In this document: in pieces, positions 44,158-54,178 of the stretch
How positions within the stretch are numbered: position 1 is the first letter of the stretch
Layout: every line of letters begins with the position of its first letter
DNA from: CAZLFQ01 sp044229535
GTDB lineage: Bacteria > Pseudomonadota > Alphaproteobacteria > Rickettsiales > Midichloriaceae
Reading direction: 5' to 3'
Length of the DNA stretch: 64,000 nucleotides
NCBI GenBank assembly: GCA_044229535.1
Contig: JBGASU010000001.1
Span: 496,001-560,000, forward strand
The notes under the pieces: generated by a model
The model's database searches: none
What the model was told of the DNA's origin: nothing
The model's input: only the letters and a program-made list of their open reading frames with translations
Program-made: the position numbers and the translations under genes

Positions 44158-44213
44158 AAAAGAAATTTCAGTGATATAGTCAAAGCAACTCAAACTAGAT
44201 TTATAGGTTAAAA

Positions 44214-46889
44214 ATGCACAAGTGGGTTTACTCTTTTGGCAATGGTAAAGCTGAAGGTAAAGAAGGCATGAAGGATTTGCTTGGTGGCAAAGGTGCTAAC
44301 CTTGCAGAAATGTCAAGAATTGGCCTCCCCGTCCCCCTTGGATTTACAATAACCACAGAAGCATGCACTGATTACAATCAAAATTCTGGGAGTCTAGATC
44401 AAGAAATAGTAAACCAATCTAATAGATGCCTAAAAGATATAGAGACTAATTTAAATTTAAAATTTGGCGATAAAAACTCTCCCTTATTAATTTCTGTTCG
44501 CTCTGGAGCAAGGGCTTCCATGCCTGGCATGATGGATACTATTTTAAACGTTGGGTTAAATGATCAAACGGTTGAAGGACTGGCGCAAATGACTTCGAAC
44601 CCAAGATTCGCTTATGATAGTTATAGAAGACTTATCCAGATGTATTCAAACGTAGTATTGAATGTAGACCATCATATTTTTGATAATATAATATCAGAAG
44701 CTAGAAGACAATATACTCATGAATTTGATAGTCAATTCACTGCTGATGAATTGAAGGATATTATCCAAAAATATAAACAAGCAATCTCTGAATCAAAAAA
44801 AGAGTTCCCTCAAGATGTTAACGAACAACTCTGGGGAGCCGTTAATGCCGTATTTAAATCTTGGAAAAACGAGCGTGCAGTTAAATACAGAGAAATCTAC
44901 AACATCCCTGAAAGCTGGGGCACCGCTGTAAATATTCAAAGCATGGTTTTTGGCAATCTAAATAATAATAGCGCTACTGGTGTTTGTTTTACTAGAAATC
45001 CTTCAACTGGTGAAAATTCTTTTTATGGAGAATTTTTACCAAATGCACAAGGCGAGGATGTTGTAGCTGGAATAAGAACTCCGCATCAAATAACCAATGC
45101 TTTAAAGGAATACAATTTCTCCGACAAACCATCTCTTGAAGAAATGATGCCGATTGTATTTAAGCAATTACACGATGTCGCTCAAAAATTGGAATACCAC
45201 TTCAAGAATATGCAGGATATAGAATTTACCGTGCAAGATGGAAAACTATGGATGCTACAATGCAGAAATGGAAAACGCACTGCAAAAGCCGCCATTAAAA
45301 TTGCAGTTGATATGGTAAATGAAGGAATTATTTCTATAGAACAAGCGGTAGAAAGAATTGATGCAAATTCTTTAGATCAACTACTACACCCCACTCTCGA
45401 TCCAACAGCTACAAACAAAATACTTACAAGAGGCCTTCCTGCATCACCAGGAGCTGCATCCGGCAAGGTTGTTTTTTCGCCTAGAGATGCTGAAAAGAAA
45501 TCAAAAGAAAACAAAGTAATCCTTGTTAGACATGAAACCAGCCCAGAAGATATAACTGGAATGAGCGTTGCACAAGGCGTATTGACCGTACATGGTGGAA
45601 TGACATCGCACGCTGCAGTGGTTGCAAGGGGGATGGGCAAACCTTGTATTACTGGTGCATCACAAATAGATATAGACTTTGAAAAAGAAGAAATGATTAT
45701 AGGAGATACCATTATAAAATCTGGAGATTGGATTACAATAAACGGTAGTAATGGAGATATTCTTGATGGCTCAGTTCCCACAATTGCCTCAACACTTTCA
45801 CATGATTTTGAAAAAATCATGTTGTGGGCAGATGATCTACGCACAATGAAAATCAGGGCTAACGCAGATTCTCCACAAGATGCAAAAGTTGCAAGGGATT
45901 TTGGCGCCGAAGGCATTGGATTATGCAGGACAGAACACATGTTCTTTGGGCCAGAAAGAATACTAGCGATTAGAGAAATGATTTTAGCTAACGATTTACC
46001 ACAAAGAAAATCAGCACTAGCAAAATTACTACCTTTCCAAAAGACAGACTTTGTTGAAATTTTCAAAGCTATGAAAGGGTTGCCTGTTACTATTAGGCTT
46101 CTCGACCCACCTCTTCACGAATTTTTACCAAATACTGATACAGAAATAAGAATACTCGCTGAAGATTTAAAAGTTAGCGTTGAATGGATAAAGCATAGAT
46201 TAGAACATTTGCGCGAAGCTAACCCAATGCTTGGTCATAGGGGATGCAGGTTAGCGATAACATACCCTGAAATTTACGATATGCAATCTCGTGCAATTTT
46301 TGAAGCAGCAGTTATTGTTGGTGATGAAATACATCCTGAAATTATGATCCCATTTGTTTTAGATGCGAAAGAGTTAGAAATAATAAAAAATAGAGTCCAT
46401 AAAGTCGCAGATGATGTGATGCAAGAAACAAGAAAAAATATAAAATATTCAATTGGCACCATGATAGAATTGCCTAGAGCAGCTCTTAAAGCTGATGAAA
46501 TAGCTCGCCATGCAGATTTCTTTAGCTTTGGCACGAACGATCTGACTCAAACAACCATGGGTATATCTCGCGATGACTCATCTAAGTTCTTAAAAAATTA
46601 CAGAGAGAATGAAATTTTTTCTAGTGATCCATTTGGCAATCTCGACCAAACTGGCGTTGGTGAATTAGTTGAGATTGCCTGTGAACGCGGATTAAAAACC
46701 AAACCTAACCTCAAACTAGGAGTCTGCGGAGAACATGGTGGCGACCCACAATCTATTAATTTCTTCCAAAAAACTGGGCTAGATTATATTTCATGCTCAC
46801 CATTTAGGGTACCAATAGCGCGCTTAGCTGCTGCACAGGCTGCCATTCATAACGCTTATATAAAATCTAAGAAAAGGATAGTTGGGTAG
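44214..46889 (+). CDS. ppdK: Pyruvate phosphate dikinase
   Basis: 891 residues. Nucleotide-binding N-domain (LLGGKGANLAEMSRIGLPVP), swivelling domain with catalytic His in GGMTSHAAVVARGMGKPC (about residue 465) and C-terminal PEP/pyruvate barrel with LGHRGCRLAITYPE, SFGTNDLTQTTMG and GVCGEHGGDP. It interconverts pyruvate plus ATP plus phosphate with PEP, AMP and PPi, allowing PEP formation in glycolysis-poor intracellular bacteria. Monocistronic. Confidence 0.98.
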   Translation: MHKWVYSFGNGKAEGKEGMKDLLGGKGANLAEMSRIGLPVPLGFTITTEACTDYNQNSGSLDQEIVNQSNRCLKDIETNLNLKFGDKNSPLLISVRSGARASMPGMMDTILNVGLNDQTVEGLAQMTSNPRFAYDSYRRLIQMYSNVVLNVDHHIFDNIISEARRQYTHEFDSQFTADELKDIIQKYKQAISESKKEFPQDVNEQLWGAVNAVFKSWKNERAVKYREIYNIPESWGTAVNIQSMVFGNLNNNSATGVCFTRNPSTGENSFYGEFLPNAQGEDVVAGIRTPHQITNALKEYNFSDKPSLEEMMPIVFKQLHDVAQKLEYHFKNMQDIEFTVQDGKLWMLQCRNGKRTAKAAIKIAVDMVNEGIISIEQAVERIDANSLDQLLHPTLDPTATNKILTRGLPASPGAASGKVVFSPRDAEKKSKENKVILVRHETSPEDITGMSVAQGVLTVHGGMTSHAAVVARGMGKPCITGASQIDIDFEKEEMIIGDTIIKSGDWITINGSNGDILDGSVPTIASTLSHDFEKIMLWADDLRTMKIRANADSPQDAKVARDFGAEGIGLCRTEHMFFGPERILAIREMILANDLPQRKSALAKLLPFQKTDFVEIFKAMKGLPVTIRLLDPPLHEFLPNTDTEIRILAEDLKVSVEWIKHRLEHLREANPMLGHRGCRLAITYPEIYDMQSRAIFEAAVIVGDEIHPEIMIPFVLDAKELEIIKNRVHKVADDVMQETRKNIKYSIGTMIELPRAALKADEIARHADFFSFGTNDLTQTTMGISRDDSSKFLKNYRENEIFSSDPFGNLDQTGVGELVEIACERGLKTKPNLKLGVCGEHGGDPQSINFFQKTGLDYISCSPFRVPIARLAAAQAAIHNAYIKSKKRIVG

Positions 46890-46892
46890 GCT

Positions 46893-47630
46893 CTAACTTC
46901 TTTTTGGCAAGCAATAATAACTCAAATATATAACTGGGGTACTCAACCCTGCCATAACCAACCTTGCAAAATAAGCTCCTAATACATAAGTAAATAGCAA
47001 TGTTTCAATGGTTACAGGCTCAGGGCTCAATACAACCCAAGCTAATAATGAAAATATGAAATTATCTACAAATGCAGATATTGCCGTTGATGCAAAAGTT
47101 CTAAACCAAAGGTGTTTTTTATTTGTCTGCTTAGAAAGCTTCTGGAATATCCATATATCCAATAAAAGACTTGTAACATAGGCTATTAAACTTGCGATCA
47201 ATAATCTTGGAGCTGGCAAAAACAGTATTTGCATAGCTTCCGATACCATCCCGTTATCAAGTGGTGGATGGGCAATTGTAAGTAGCATCAACAATGTAAA
47301 AGCAATCTGAGTAATAAAACTTACTCCTACAGCAGCCCTCGCTTTTTCTGCACCATAGTGTTCAGTTATAATATCGCTAACTAAAAAAGTAGTGGCGAAT
47401 AATACTGTCCCAAGAGCTATTGGCTCACTTGCAAATCCATACTTTGCAACGTGTAAAACTTGTATATTAGTCGCAATATAAGCCATGGTTATATAACACA
47501 TCAACCCTACATATCCATATAGTTTATGCAATATAAGAATAGCTACAGAAGATAATACCAAAGTAAGAAATGCTAAAACTTCTGGCGATATAGACACCAG
47601 CCTCGTAAGATGAAGAAATACACTATCCAT
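46893..47630 (-). CDS. yhhQ: Queuosine precursor transporter (YhhQ/DUF165)
   Basis: 245 residues, six or seven membrane helices. The family patterns are seen in LFATTFLVSDIITEHYGAEKARAAV (membrane-embedded Asp/Glu/His) and the terminal ISAFVDNFIFSLLAW. It imports preQ0/preQ1 or queuine, so the bacterium scavenges the base from its host; no other queuosine gene is in the window. Converges with ppdK (three-base gap). No preQ1 riboswitch was recognised upstream. Confidence 0.9.
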   Translation of the reverse strand: MDSVFLHLTRLVSISPEVLAFLTLVLSSVAILILHKLYGYVGLMCYITMAYIATNIQVLHVAKYGFASEPIALGTVLFATTFLVSDIITEHYGAEKARAAVGVSFITQIAFTLLMLLTIAHPPLDNGMVSEAMQILFLPAPRLLIASLIAYVTSLLLDIWIFQKLSKQTNKKHLWFRTFASTAISAFVDNFIFSLLAWVVLSPEPVTIETLLFTYVLGAYFARLVMAGLSTPVIYLSYYCLPKRS

Positions 47631-47770
47631 TTTTAGGCAAAGTTATATATCGACATACTATAAATGTCAATAAAACCGCTATTGTTACAAAACTTCCAAC
47701 ACTTCGAATGGTCTCAAAATCACACCTAAAAAACCCACCATAAGGATTTCAATCATACTGCCTTTTATGC

Positions 47771-49045
47771 TTAAGGATGAGACCATAATTCAAGCTCACT
47801 ATGCACTGGCGCGATCAAAGCACCTATATCTAACCCGCCATAAGGGGTATCATCGTCCACTGACCAAACTTGGTTCAAACTAACTACTTGTGTAGAAGCA
47901 AGAGTAAATGTGCAGTTTACGTGGCTCAAAGTTAAATCCCCCAAACTTCCAGAGTTCCTAGCTCCCGTACCCCTACACAAGATTTGTCCAGTAGAGTCAT
48001 TTCTCAAGCTTATTTGGTGTGTTTCAACATAATAAGCTCCAGACCAACCTCTTGCTATATAAGTGCCTGGGCCAAGAGTTACTTGTCCTGTTGATGCATT
48101 TAAAGTTGCAGATGGTAAGTTATTAAATCTAACGGTATTTAATCTTCTAGTACTACTCATAGCAACACCTGCATTACTCTGATCAGCATATTGCTCAACA
48201 AATAAAGCATATTTATCAAAGCTGGCATTTGCAGGGGTAGTTGGTCCACTACCTGATGCACCCGAAGAGTAAGTTACCTCTCTCATAATCTGCTGCTTAG
48301 TTTTCCATCGAATAAAGTCGTCATAATAGGTGGCAGAAGCGGTATTGTAATTCGAATCAACAAAAGTGGTGTCATTATCGCAATTCTCCGCATCTAAACC
48401 ACCACTACAAGCAACATACGCTGTAGCGCTACCCATATAGTTCGTAGCACCTTTACTATTCGGTCCAAAGCTTACTAACGTGTAAGCAACAACATTTGCG
48501 TACGTAGCTGAATTAGCTTGATGTATTCTATTCGCGCCCGAATCTTGCACTCTTATAACATCCGCTTGAGTACTGCTATATGCAGCAAACTGAGTACTAT
48601 CAATAGCCATATTCTTAACTACAACATAACTAATCCTATTATTCCAAACATCATACATATACTCGTCTGGCAAATTTAATGAACGCGTTGGCACAACACC
48701 AACTCTTAAATTTTCATTTACAGTAAAGCCGTTGACATCAACAACACTTCCTACTGGCAACACCGACCCTGCAGCCACATTACAATTTGTAGACACAGCA
48801 AAATTTGCCGTAGACGGCGCATCATTTAATCGTGCTGGACATGGCAAATAACCATTTTGAGAATAGAAAGTATCAAGAGCTTTTTGTATTGTATCAAGTT
48901 TTTTATTCATGCTTACTAGGTTATCTTGCTGCTGTAAAGTTGGTACTATTGAGGCAATCGCCGCAACAACAACCCCAAAGATAAGCAACACAATAGATGT
49001 TTCAATTAAAGAGAAGCCTCTGGAAAAACCACCAATTTTGCTCAT
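47771..49045 (-). CDS. Prepilin-like protein with N-terminal methylation domain
   Basis: About 424 residues from ATG at 49045 (MSKIGGFSRGFSLIETSIVL); the frame opens with a TTG at 49069. The G-FSLIETSIVLLIFGVVVAAI segment is a type IV prepilin cleavage site (Gly before Phe, Glu at +5) with the following helix; a pilin-like NLV...LDTIQKALDTFYSQNGYLPCPARL follows. The rest is an unusually large beta-rich globular domain. It is probably a minor pseudopilin of a type II or IV-like system, but none of its assembly genes are in this window. Confidence 0.8.
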   Translation of the reverse strand: MSKIGGFSRGFSLIETSIVLLIFGVVVAAIASIVPTLQQQDNLVSMNKKLDTIQKALDTFYSQNGYLPCPARLNDAPSTANFAVSTNCNVAAGSVLPVGSVVDVNGFTVNENLRVGVVPTRSLNLPDEYMYDVWNNRISYVVVKNMAIDSTQFAAYSSTQADVIRVQDSGANRIHQANSATYANVVAYTLVSFGPNSKGATNYMGSATAYVACSGGLDAENCDNDTTFVDSNYNTASATYYDDFIRWKTKQQIMREVTYSSGASGSGPTTPANASFDKYALFVEQYADQSNAGVAMSSTRRLNTVRFNNLPSATLNASTGQVTLGPGTYIARGWSGAYYVETHQISLRNDSTGQILCRGTGARNSGSLGDLTLSHVNCTFTLASTQVVSLNQVWSVDDDTPYGGLDIGALIAPVHSELELWSHP

Positions 49046-49104
49046 ATAGCCAAATCCAAGTGTATACAATTAATTATACCACTCAGCCCCCTCATCAACA
49101 ACAG

Positions 49105-50307
49105 CTATTTCAGCAACTTATCTTGCAGATCTAGCTTTTCCCAAGAGAAACCACCATTCTTCATTGGCTCACGCCCGAAATGCCCATATGTTGCAGTCGG
49201 CAAATATATAGGTTTATCCAGCTGTAAGTGGCTTCTAATCCCTTTGGGTGTTAAATCCATTAAATTATGAATAATAGAAACTATTTTTTTCTCGGGAATT
49301 TCAGACGTACCACAAGAATTTAGATATACAGATAATGGCCTTGCAATACCTATCGCATAAGATAACTGAATCAGGCATTTTTTTGCTAGTCCTGCTGCCA
49401 CAATATTTTTAGCTAAATATCGTGCAGCGTATGCTGCAGACCTATCAACTTTTGTTGGATCCTTGCCAGAAAAAGCACCACCTCCATGCGGAGCTGCACC
49501 ACCGTATGTATCAACTATAATTTTACGCCCCGTCAGGCCTGAATCGCTCTCTGGCCCACCGATCGTAAAAGAACCAGTTGGATTAACATAAAATTTATCT
49601 TCCCAACACATCCAACTATCTGGTAAAGCTTGTATTACATATGGCCTGACCAACTCCCTTACATCTTTTTGTTTCAAACTTTTCACATGCTGAATTGATA
49701 CCACTATAGAATCAGCTCTATACGGCTTACCATTTTTACCATATTCCAAGGTAACTTGGCATTTTGCATCTGGCCCCAATCCTTGAAGCTCTCCATTTCT
49801 GATTGCATCCATAAGATCCTTCATAATCTTATGAGAATAGTATATAGGGGCTGGCATAAATGCTTCTGTTTCATTGCAAGCATATCCAAACATTATACCT
49901 TGGTCTCCTGCCCCCTCTTCACCGCTAGACACTCCCATATCTATCTCTGCAGATTGACTGTGTATAAGATTAGTAATTTTCAAAGTTTTATAATTAAATG
50001 GCTCATTGCAATATCCAATTTTCTTAATAAGTTCTCTTATTATTTTTTCAATCTTGAGCGGCTCTGGAATATACAAACTCTTCACTTCACCAGCAATTAT
50101 AACGTTATTAGGAGCAACCATAGCTTCAATAGCAACATGCGATGTAGGATCTTCGGCTAGATACATATCAAGAAGTGCGTCTGATATTTGATCACATATT
50201 TTGTCTGGATGACCTTCTGACACCGATTCACTAGTAAAATAGTAATCTTGAAGTGCATATCTCTTTTCTCTTAAAGCTTTGATATATTTTGAGTATAAAA
50301 TATTCAC
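49105..50307 (-). CDS. metK: S-adenosylmethionine synthetase
   Basis: 400 residues. Motifs: FTSESVSEGHPDKICDQISD, GEEGAGDQGIMFGYA, GGPESDSGLTGRKIIVDTYG, GGGAFSGKDPTKVDRSAAYA. It makes SAM from methionine and ATP. The listed start is GTG at 50307 with AGGAG five bases upstream; this gives about 20 extra residues before the usual YYFTSES start, so the N-terminus is longer than normal. No SAM riboswitch is visible in the short leader. Confidence 0.95.
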   Translation of the reverse strand: MNILYSKYIKALREKRYALQDYYFTSESVSEGHPDKICDQISDALLDMYLAEDPTSHVAIEAMVAPNNVIIAGEVKSLYIPEPLKIEKIIRELIKKIGYCNEPFNYKTLKITNLIHSQSAEIDMGVSSGEEGAGDQGIMFGYACNETEAFMPAPIYYSHKIMKDLMDAIRNGELQGLGPDAKCQVTLEYGKNGKPYRADSIVVSIQHVKSLKQKDVRELVRPYVIQALPDSWMCWEDKFYVNPTGSFTIGGPESDSGLTGRKIIVDTYGGAAPHGGGAFSGKDPTKVDRSAAYAARYLAKNIVAAGLAKKCLIQLSYAIGIARPLSVYLNSCGTSEIPEKKIVSIIHNLMDLTPKGIRSHLQLDKPIYLPTATYGHFGREPMKNGGFSWEKLDLQDKLLK

Positions 50308-50354
50308 AAAATCTCCTATAATGATATAGTAGAATCAAAATCAAAGTATATTAT

Positions 50355-50561
50355 ATGACTAAGAGATTCATTCCTTTGCTACTTATTATTACACTATCTG
50401 GCTGCGCACATCAACTACTTGACGAAAGTGCGGAACCTGAATCAACACAAATTAATTCGGAACAAACAATTATACATAAGCCAAAAAACTCTGGAATACC
50501 AGCGACTCCAAAGAAACGCATAGCACCAAAAAAAGATATTGGTGATGCTTATAACGAGTAA
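50355..50561 (+). CDS. Small lipoprotein
   Basis: 68 residues with signal peptide and lipobox (LLLIITLSGCAH, Cys at residue 17), then a short hydrophilic Pro/Lys-rich tail. Divergent from metK. Function not inferable; such short lipoproteins are often LPS or division accessory proteins. It should be processed by lnt further on in the window. Confidence 0.7.
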   Translation: MTKRFIPLLLIITLSGCAHQLLDESAEPESTQINSEQTIIHKPKNSGIPATPKKRIAPKKDIGDAYNE

Positions 50562-50585
50562 CAGTAATAAAGTACTTTTGACCTA

Positions 50586-52283
50586 TTACCCTGCCACTAT
50601 CTCTAAAACTTCTTTGTGATATTTCTTAAGTGAGTCTCTATGACCTATAGAAATAATTTGCGACTTAGGTAAATACTTTTTCAACAAATCATAGACTAGT
50701 TTTTCGCTATCGTTATCCATGGCACTTGTCGCTTCATCTAAAAAGATAATGTCTGGCTTAGCTAGAAGAACTCGAATAATAGCAACTTTTTGCTGTTCAC
50801 CACCACTTAAAACTCTAGGCCATTCTTCAGCTACTTCTAATTGAGAGGTTAATTTTTCTAACTTCATCTCGGTTAAAAAATTAATTACTTCTGAAATATC
50901 CACTATGTCATTTGGATTTGGATACTTAAGCACTTCAAGCAATGTACCCTGCGGCATATAGCTACGTTGCGCTATGAACATAATCTTTTTATTTGGTAAT
51001 CCGATAGTTCCTTTCGCAAACGGCCAAATACCAGCCAATACCCGCATCAAAGTACTTTTACCAACACCTGATGCACCAGTTATTAGTGTGTTATCATTAA
51101 AAGAAATTTTATCTAAGCTATAAAGTTTCTCATTATTTGGCAACATTACGGATAGATCTTTAATTTCTACAAACTTGCCGTCTGTTACTTCTACGGTCTT
51201 GCTTTTATTCACCTCTTCCCAAGCATCAATAGATTCAATGAATCCTCTTAAACGCGCTGTTACGGCCCTATAATCTGCAATAGTAGTATAGCTAGAAACT
51301 ATCCACGATAACGCATCTTGAACCTCTCTGAAGGCTCCGACTGTTTGCATCATACCTCCGAATTTAATTTCTCCAGAAAACATTCTCGGAGCAACTACGA
51401 TAACTGGGAAAAAACTTGCAGCATTATTATATAGATTTCTGAAGATGCTAATATGAAGCATTTTTTTAATTATAGATATGGTATTTTCTATTATGGGTTG
51501 GAACTTCCCTAATAGACTTTTCCTTTCGTATTTTTCCGAATCGTATAAAGCTATTGAGTCAGCATATTCTCTAATCCTCATCAATGAAAAACGAAATGTA
51601 GCTTCCCTTTTTTCTTGTTCAAAGCTCAGTATTGCAAGTTTTTTTGCTATTGTATGAAGCAACCATGAGGCAACAATATTATAAGCCAAAGCTAGCCAAA
51701 CTAAATATCCATATATAGTAATTTCTCGGCCGAATAACTGCACTTGGATCGAACCAGATAATCCCCATAAAATTCCAACAAAACTTACAAAAGAAACTAT
51801 TGCCCCCAATAGCCCTATTGTTAAAGAAAGTGTATAGTTTGTGAAAGATTTTATATCGTCCGCTATACGTTGATCTGGGTTATCACTCTCCTGACCAATG
51901 ACTTTAGTGCCATAAAAAGTCTTATTACCAAGCCATTTATTCAGATACTTCTCAGTCATCCATATTCTCCACTGCAACTGAAGCCAAACATTTAAAAAGA
52001 ACTTGGAAATGAATACAACTAATATACACCCAACTATAATAAACCACTGTTTTACAGAATAAAAAAACTTATCCTTATTTAGTTCCTGTAAAGAATCATA
52101 GAAACCAACATACCATTGATTGAAGATTACACTTGTATAAACAAATAGTAATTCTAACCCAATTAGCGCCAATACCATAAGTAAGCCATACTTCCAGTGC
52201 TTACTATTCCAGAAGTAATCTTTGGTAATAAGCCAAGCCCCTTTTAAGAACTTGGTTTTGGACATTGATGCAAAGTCAGTCAT
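50586..52283 (-). CDS. ABC transporter, SbmA/BacA-like membrane domain fused to ATPase (YddA type)
   Basis: 565 residues. The N-terminal half matches the SbmA/BacA fold (WNSKHWKYGLLMVLALIGLE, VIFNQWYVGFYDSLQELNKD, WRIWMTEKYLNKWL, NPDQRIADDIKSFTNYTLSL) and is followed by an ATPase domain with Walker A GASGVGKSTLMR, a signature in LSGGEQQKVAIIRVLL and Walker B IIFLDEATSAMD. Relatives import peptides or very-long-chain fatty acids and are often needed for persistence in host cells. Substrate not inferable. Confidence 0.87.
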   Translation of the reverse strand: MTDFASMSKTKFLKGAWLITKDYFWNSKHWKYGLLMVLALIGLELLFVYTSVIFNQWYVGFYDSLQELNKDKFFYSVKQWFIIVGCILVVFISKFFLNVWLQLQWRIWMTEKYLNKWLGNKTFYGTKVIGQESDNPDQRIADDIKSFTNYTLSLTIGLLGAIVSFVSFVGILWGLSGSIQVQLFGREITIYGYLVWLALAYNIVASWLLHTIAKKLAILSFEQEKREATFRFSLMRIREYADSIALYDSEKYERKSLLGKFQPIIENTISIIKKMLHISIFRNLYNNAASFFPVIVVAPRMFSGEIKFGGMMQTVGAFREVQDALSWIVSSYTTIADYRAVTARLRGFIESIDAWEEVNKSKTVEVTDGKFVEIKDLSVMLPNNEKLYSLDKISFNDNTLITGASGVGKSTLMRVLAGIWPFAKGTIGLPNKKIMFIAQRSYMPQGTLLEVLKYPNPNDIVDISEVINFLTEMKLEKLTSQLEVAEEWPRVLSGGEQQKVAIIRVLLAKPDIIFLDEATSAMDNDSEKLVYDLLKKYLPKSQIISIGHRDSLKKYHKEVLEIVAG

Positions 52284-52338
52284 ATTTTTATCTTTTTTTG
52301 ACTATGATAAATGTTCACATTTATATTTGCTAGAGAAT

Positions 52339-52836
52339 TTATTTCTTAAACAAATCTGGTAGATGAGATACTTGAACAGAAATTTCTTTTAACCTACTTA
52401 GGTCAATTGTTTTCCCCATAATATCCTCTTTAGAATTAAATAACATTCTAACAAATTCATCTTTTTCTTTAGAGCCGCTTAGCTCCATTCCTTTTGATGG
52501 CAAGCAATCATATAGTATTTTCACAATCTCTCTATTACCACTTTTCCAGGCCACTTCTATTGGATGCCTAGCCATTTTATCCAATACATTCACCCTAATT
52601 CTCTCGCTATTGATCAGAGCAATGATAATTTCCTTATACCCTCTAGCAGATGCTGCATGTACTGCTGTAAATCCATTATCATCATAGCAATTAGGGTCAA
52701 AATCTTCATCGAAGTTATTATCCAACATACCAACAACAACTGGTGTAGCACCTCTATAAGCAGCAACTAAAAATCTCTGATTAGATGTTAAATCATCGTT
52801 AGATAATATTCTTCTTGGTATGGTAATCTCTGTCAT
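52339..52836 (-). CDS. Small ankyrin-repeat protein
   Basis: 165 residues with two to three ankyrin units (DNGFTAVHAASARGYKEIII, MARHPIEVAWKSGNREIVKI, and a degenerate first one). No membrane helix. A degenerate form of the 18-bp promoter box may be present near 52878-52893, with TATAAT at 52851-52846. Probably a small effector or adaptor. Confidence 0.8.
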   Translation of the reverse strand: MTEITIPRRILSNDDLTSNQRFLVAAYRGATPVVVGMLDNNFDEDFDPNCYDDNGFTAVHAASARGYKEIIIALINSERIRVNVLDKMARHPIEVAWKSGNREIVKILYDCLPSKGMELSGSKEKDEFVRMLFNSKEDIMGKTIDLSRLKEISVQVSHLPDLFKK

Positions 52837-52918
52837 CTCTTGTGCATTATATAGAATTCTCTTGCGCTAATAGTTATGTAATTTTATTATCAAACTCATT
52901 AGATATTAAATATCACGT

Positions 52919-54178
52919 ATGTTCAAGAAAGTCCTAAACTTACTTTTTAAATTACAGGAGATTAAAAATTTCAAGTTCAAACTGAGCGATGGTTCTCTAT
53001 ACAAGCTACAAGTTATTCTAAAGCCATTCAAAGAAAAACCTAAGCTTTTTGGGTTTGCGTTAGCTCAACTGTTCTTATGGGTATTAATTATTACAAATAT
53101 TATATTTTTTAAATTGCATACAACGTCTCACACTCAAGCAGCCATAACAAACGGCCAAATGGCTCTTGTAAATTTGGAGAGCGATGCAGTAATAGTTGGG
53201 CAAGTGATTGCAGATTCTAAGAAAAAAGAAGAGTTAGCCAAACAGTTCGAAGAAGTTAAAGAAAAAAATCTAGAAAATGACAAGACTACCACGCAGCAAG
53301 AAGAAAAGGTTTTATTTAGAGCTCCTCCCCTTCCAGAAGAAGATACAAGCAAGAAAAAAATTGTTATAATAGTAACAGATTTGGGGCTTAGTAAATCTAT
53401 GACTCTTGAGGCTTTACAACTTTCTCAAAAATTCACACTTGGTTTTTCGCCATACGCTAACAATGTGGATGAATGGATAGACCAAGCCTCATCAAAAGGT
53501 TTTGAAGCACTAGTAAACCTACCTATGCAACCAATAGACTATCCTGTTAACGATCCTGGCCCATATGCCATGTTACAAAATTTGAGTATAGGTGAAAATT
53601 TATCAAGATTGGACTGGGTTCTTGCTCGTTCTAAAAAAATCGCAGGTGTTTACTCTTCTCAAAATGAAGCATTTACAAGCTCGAGAGCAAATATATTACC
53701 AGTTCTAGAAAACCTAAAAAAACATAGAAAAATTTTTGCATACGGCAACTTCAATAACGATCAAAGTCTCACAAGTCTTTCAAGTAGCATCGGTGTTGAA
53801 TACGCTGCAGTCAACTTCTGTATTGATGAAGAATTAACAGAGCAAAAAATCAATAGTAATCTCTTAAGATTAGAAGGCCTTGCAATGAGCCAAGGATATG
53901 CTATTGGTTACATGAATCCTTATCCTATATCAATCAAGAGCGTAAATGCTTGGCTTGAAGGAATAGATAAAAAGGCTATAGCAATCGTGCCATTAAGCAA
54001 CTTATTTGAACCTTTGAAAGAAGAAGAAATCATCGCTGAGAAAAATTTAGAAGAACAAAAATTACGTGAAGAAAATGCAAAATATTTGGAATCAAATAAA
54101 GGCGCTGCAACCCAGCCTGCCAAAGAAAATCATGCAGAAGCTGAAGGAGAGCATTCAAGCAGCTCTACTGAACACTAG
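52919..54178 (+). CDS. Divergent polysaccharide deacetylase (YibQ-like) family protein
   Basis: 419 residues. Membrane helix near 42-60 (FALAQLFLWVLIITNIIFF), a charged linker and then a DUF610 fold: VIIVTDLGLSKSMTLEALQL, FTLGFSPYAN, EALVNLPMQPIDYPVNDPGP, GVYSSQNEAFTSS and AIAIVPLSNLFE. YibQ-like proteins are predicted periplasmic carbohydrate deacetylases linked to the envelope. The C-terminal Glu/Ala-rich tail overlaps the lnt start by 47 bases. Confidence 0.85.
   Translation: MFKKVLNLLFKLQEIKNFKFKLSDGSLYKLQVILKPFKEKPKLFGFALAQLFLWVLIITNIIFFKLHTTSHTQAAITNGQMALVNLESDAVIVGQVIADSKKKEELAKQFEEVKEKNLENDKTTTQQEEKVLFRAPPLPEEDTSKKKIVIIVTDLGLSKSMTLEALQLSQKFTLGFSPYANNVDEWIDQASSKGFEALVNLPMQPIDYPVNDPGPYAMLQNLSIGENLSRLDWVLARSKKIAGVYSSQNEAFTSSRANILPVLENLKKHRKIFAYGNFNNDQSLTSLSSSIGVEYAAVNFCIDEELTEQKINSNLLRLEGLAMSQGYAIGYMNPYPISIKSVNAWLEGIDKKAIAIVPLSNLFEPLKEEEIIAEKNLEEQKLREENAKYLESNKGAATQPAKENHAEAEGEHSSSSTEH

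Noticed and set aside
47631..47770. preQ1 riboswitch upstream of the queuosine precursor transporter
   Set aside because: No hairpin with A-rich tail of the right type was seen.
50308..50354. SAM riboswitch upstream of metK
   Set aside because: The leader is too short and no helix arrangement fits.
52878..52893. Degenerate promoter box at the small ankyrin gene
   Set aside because: Only part of the word and a different spacing; not reported as a site.
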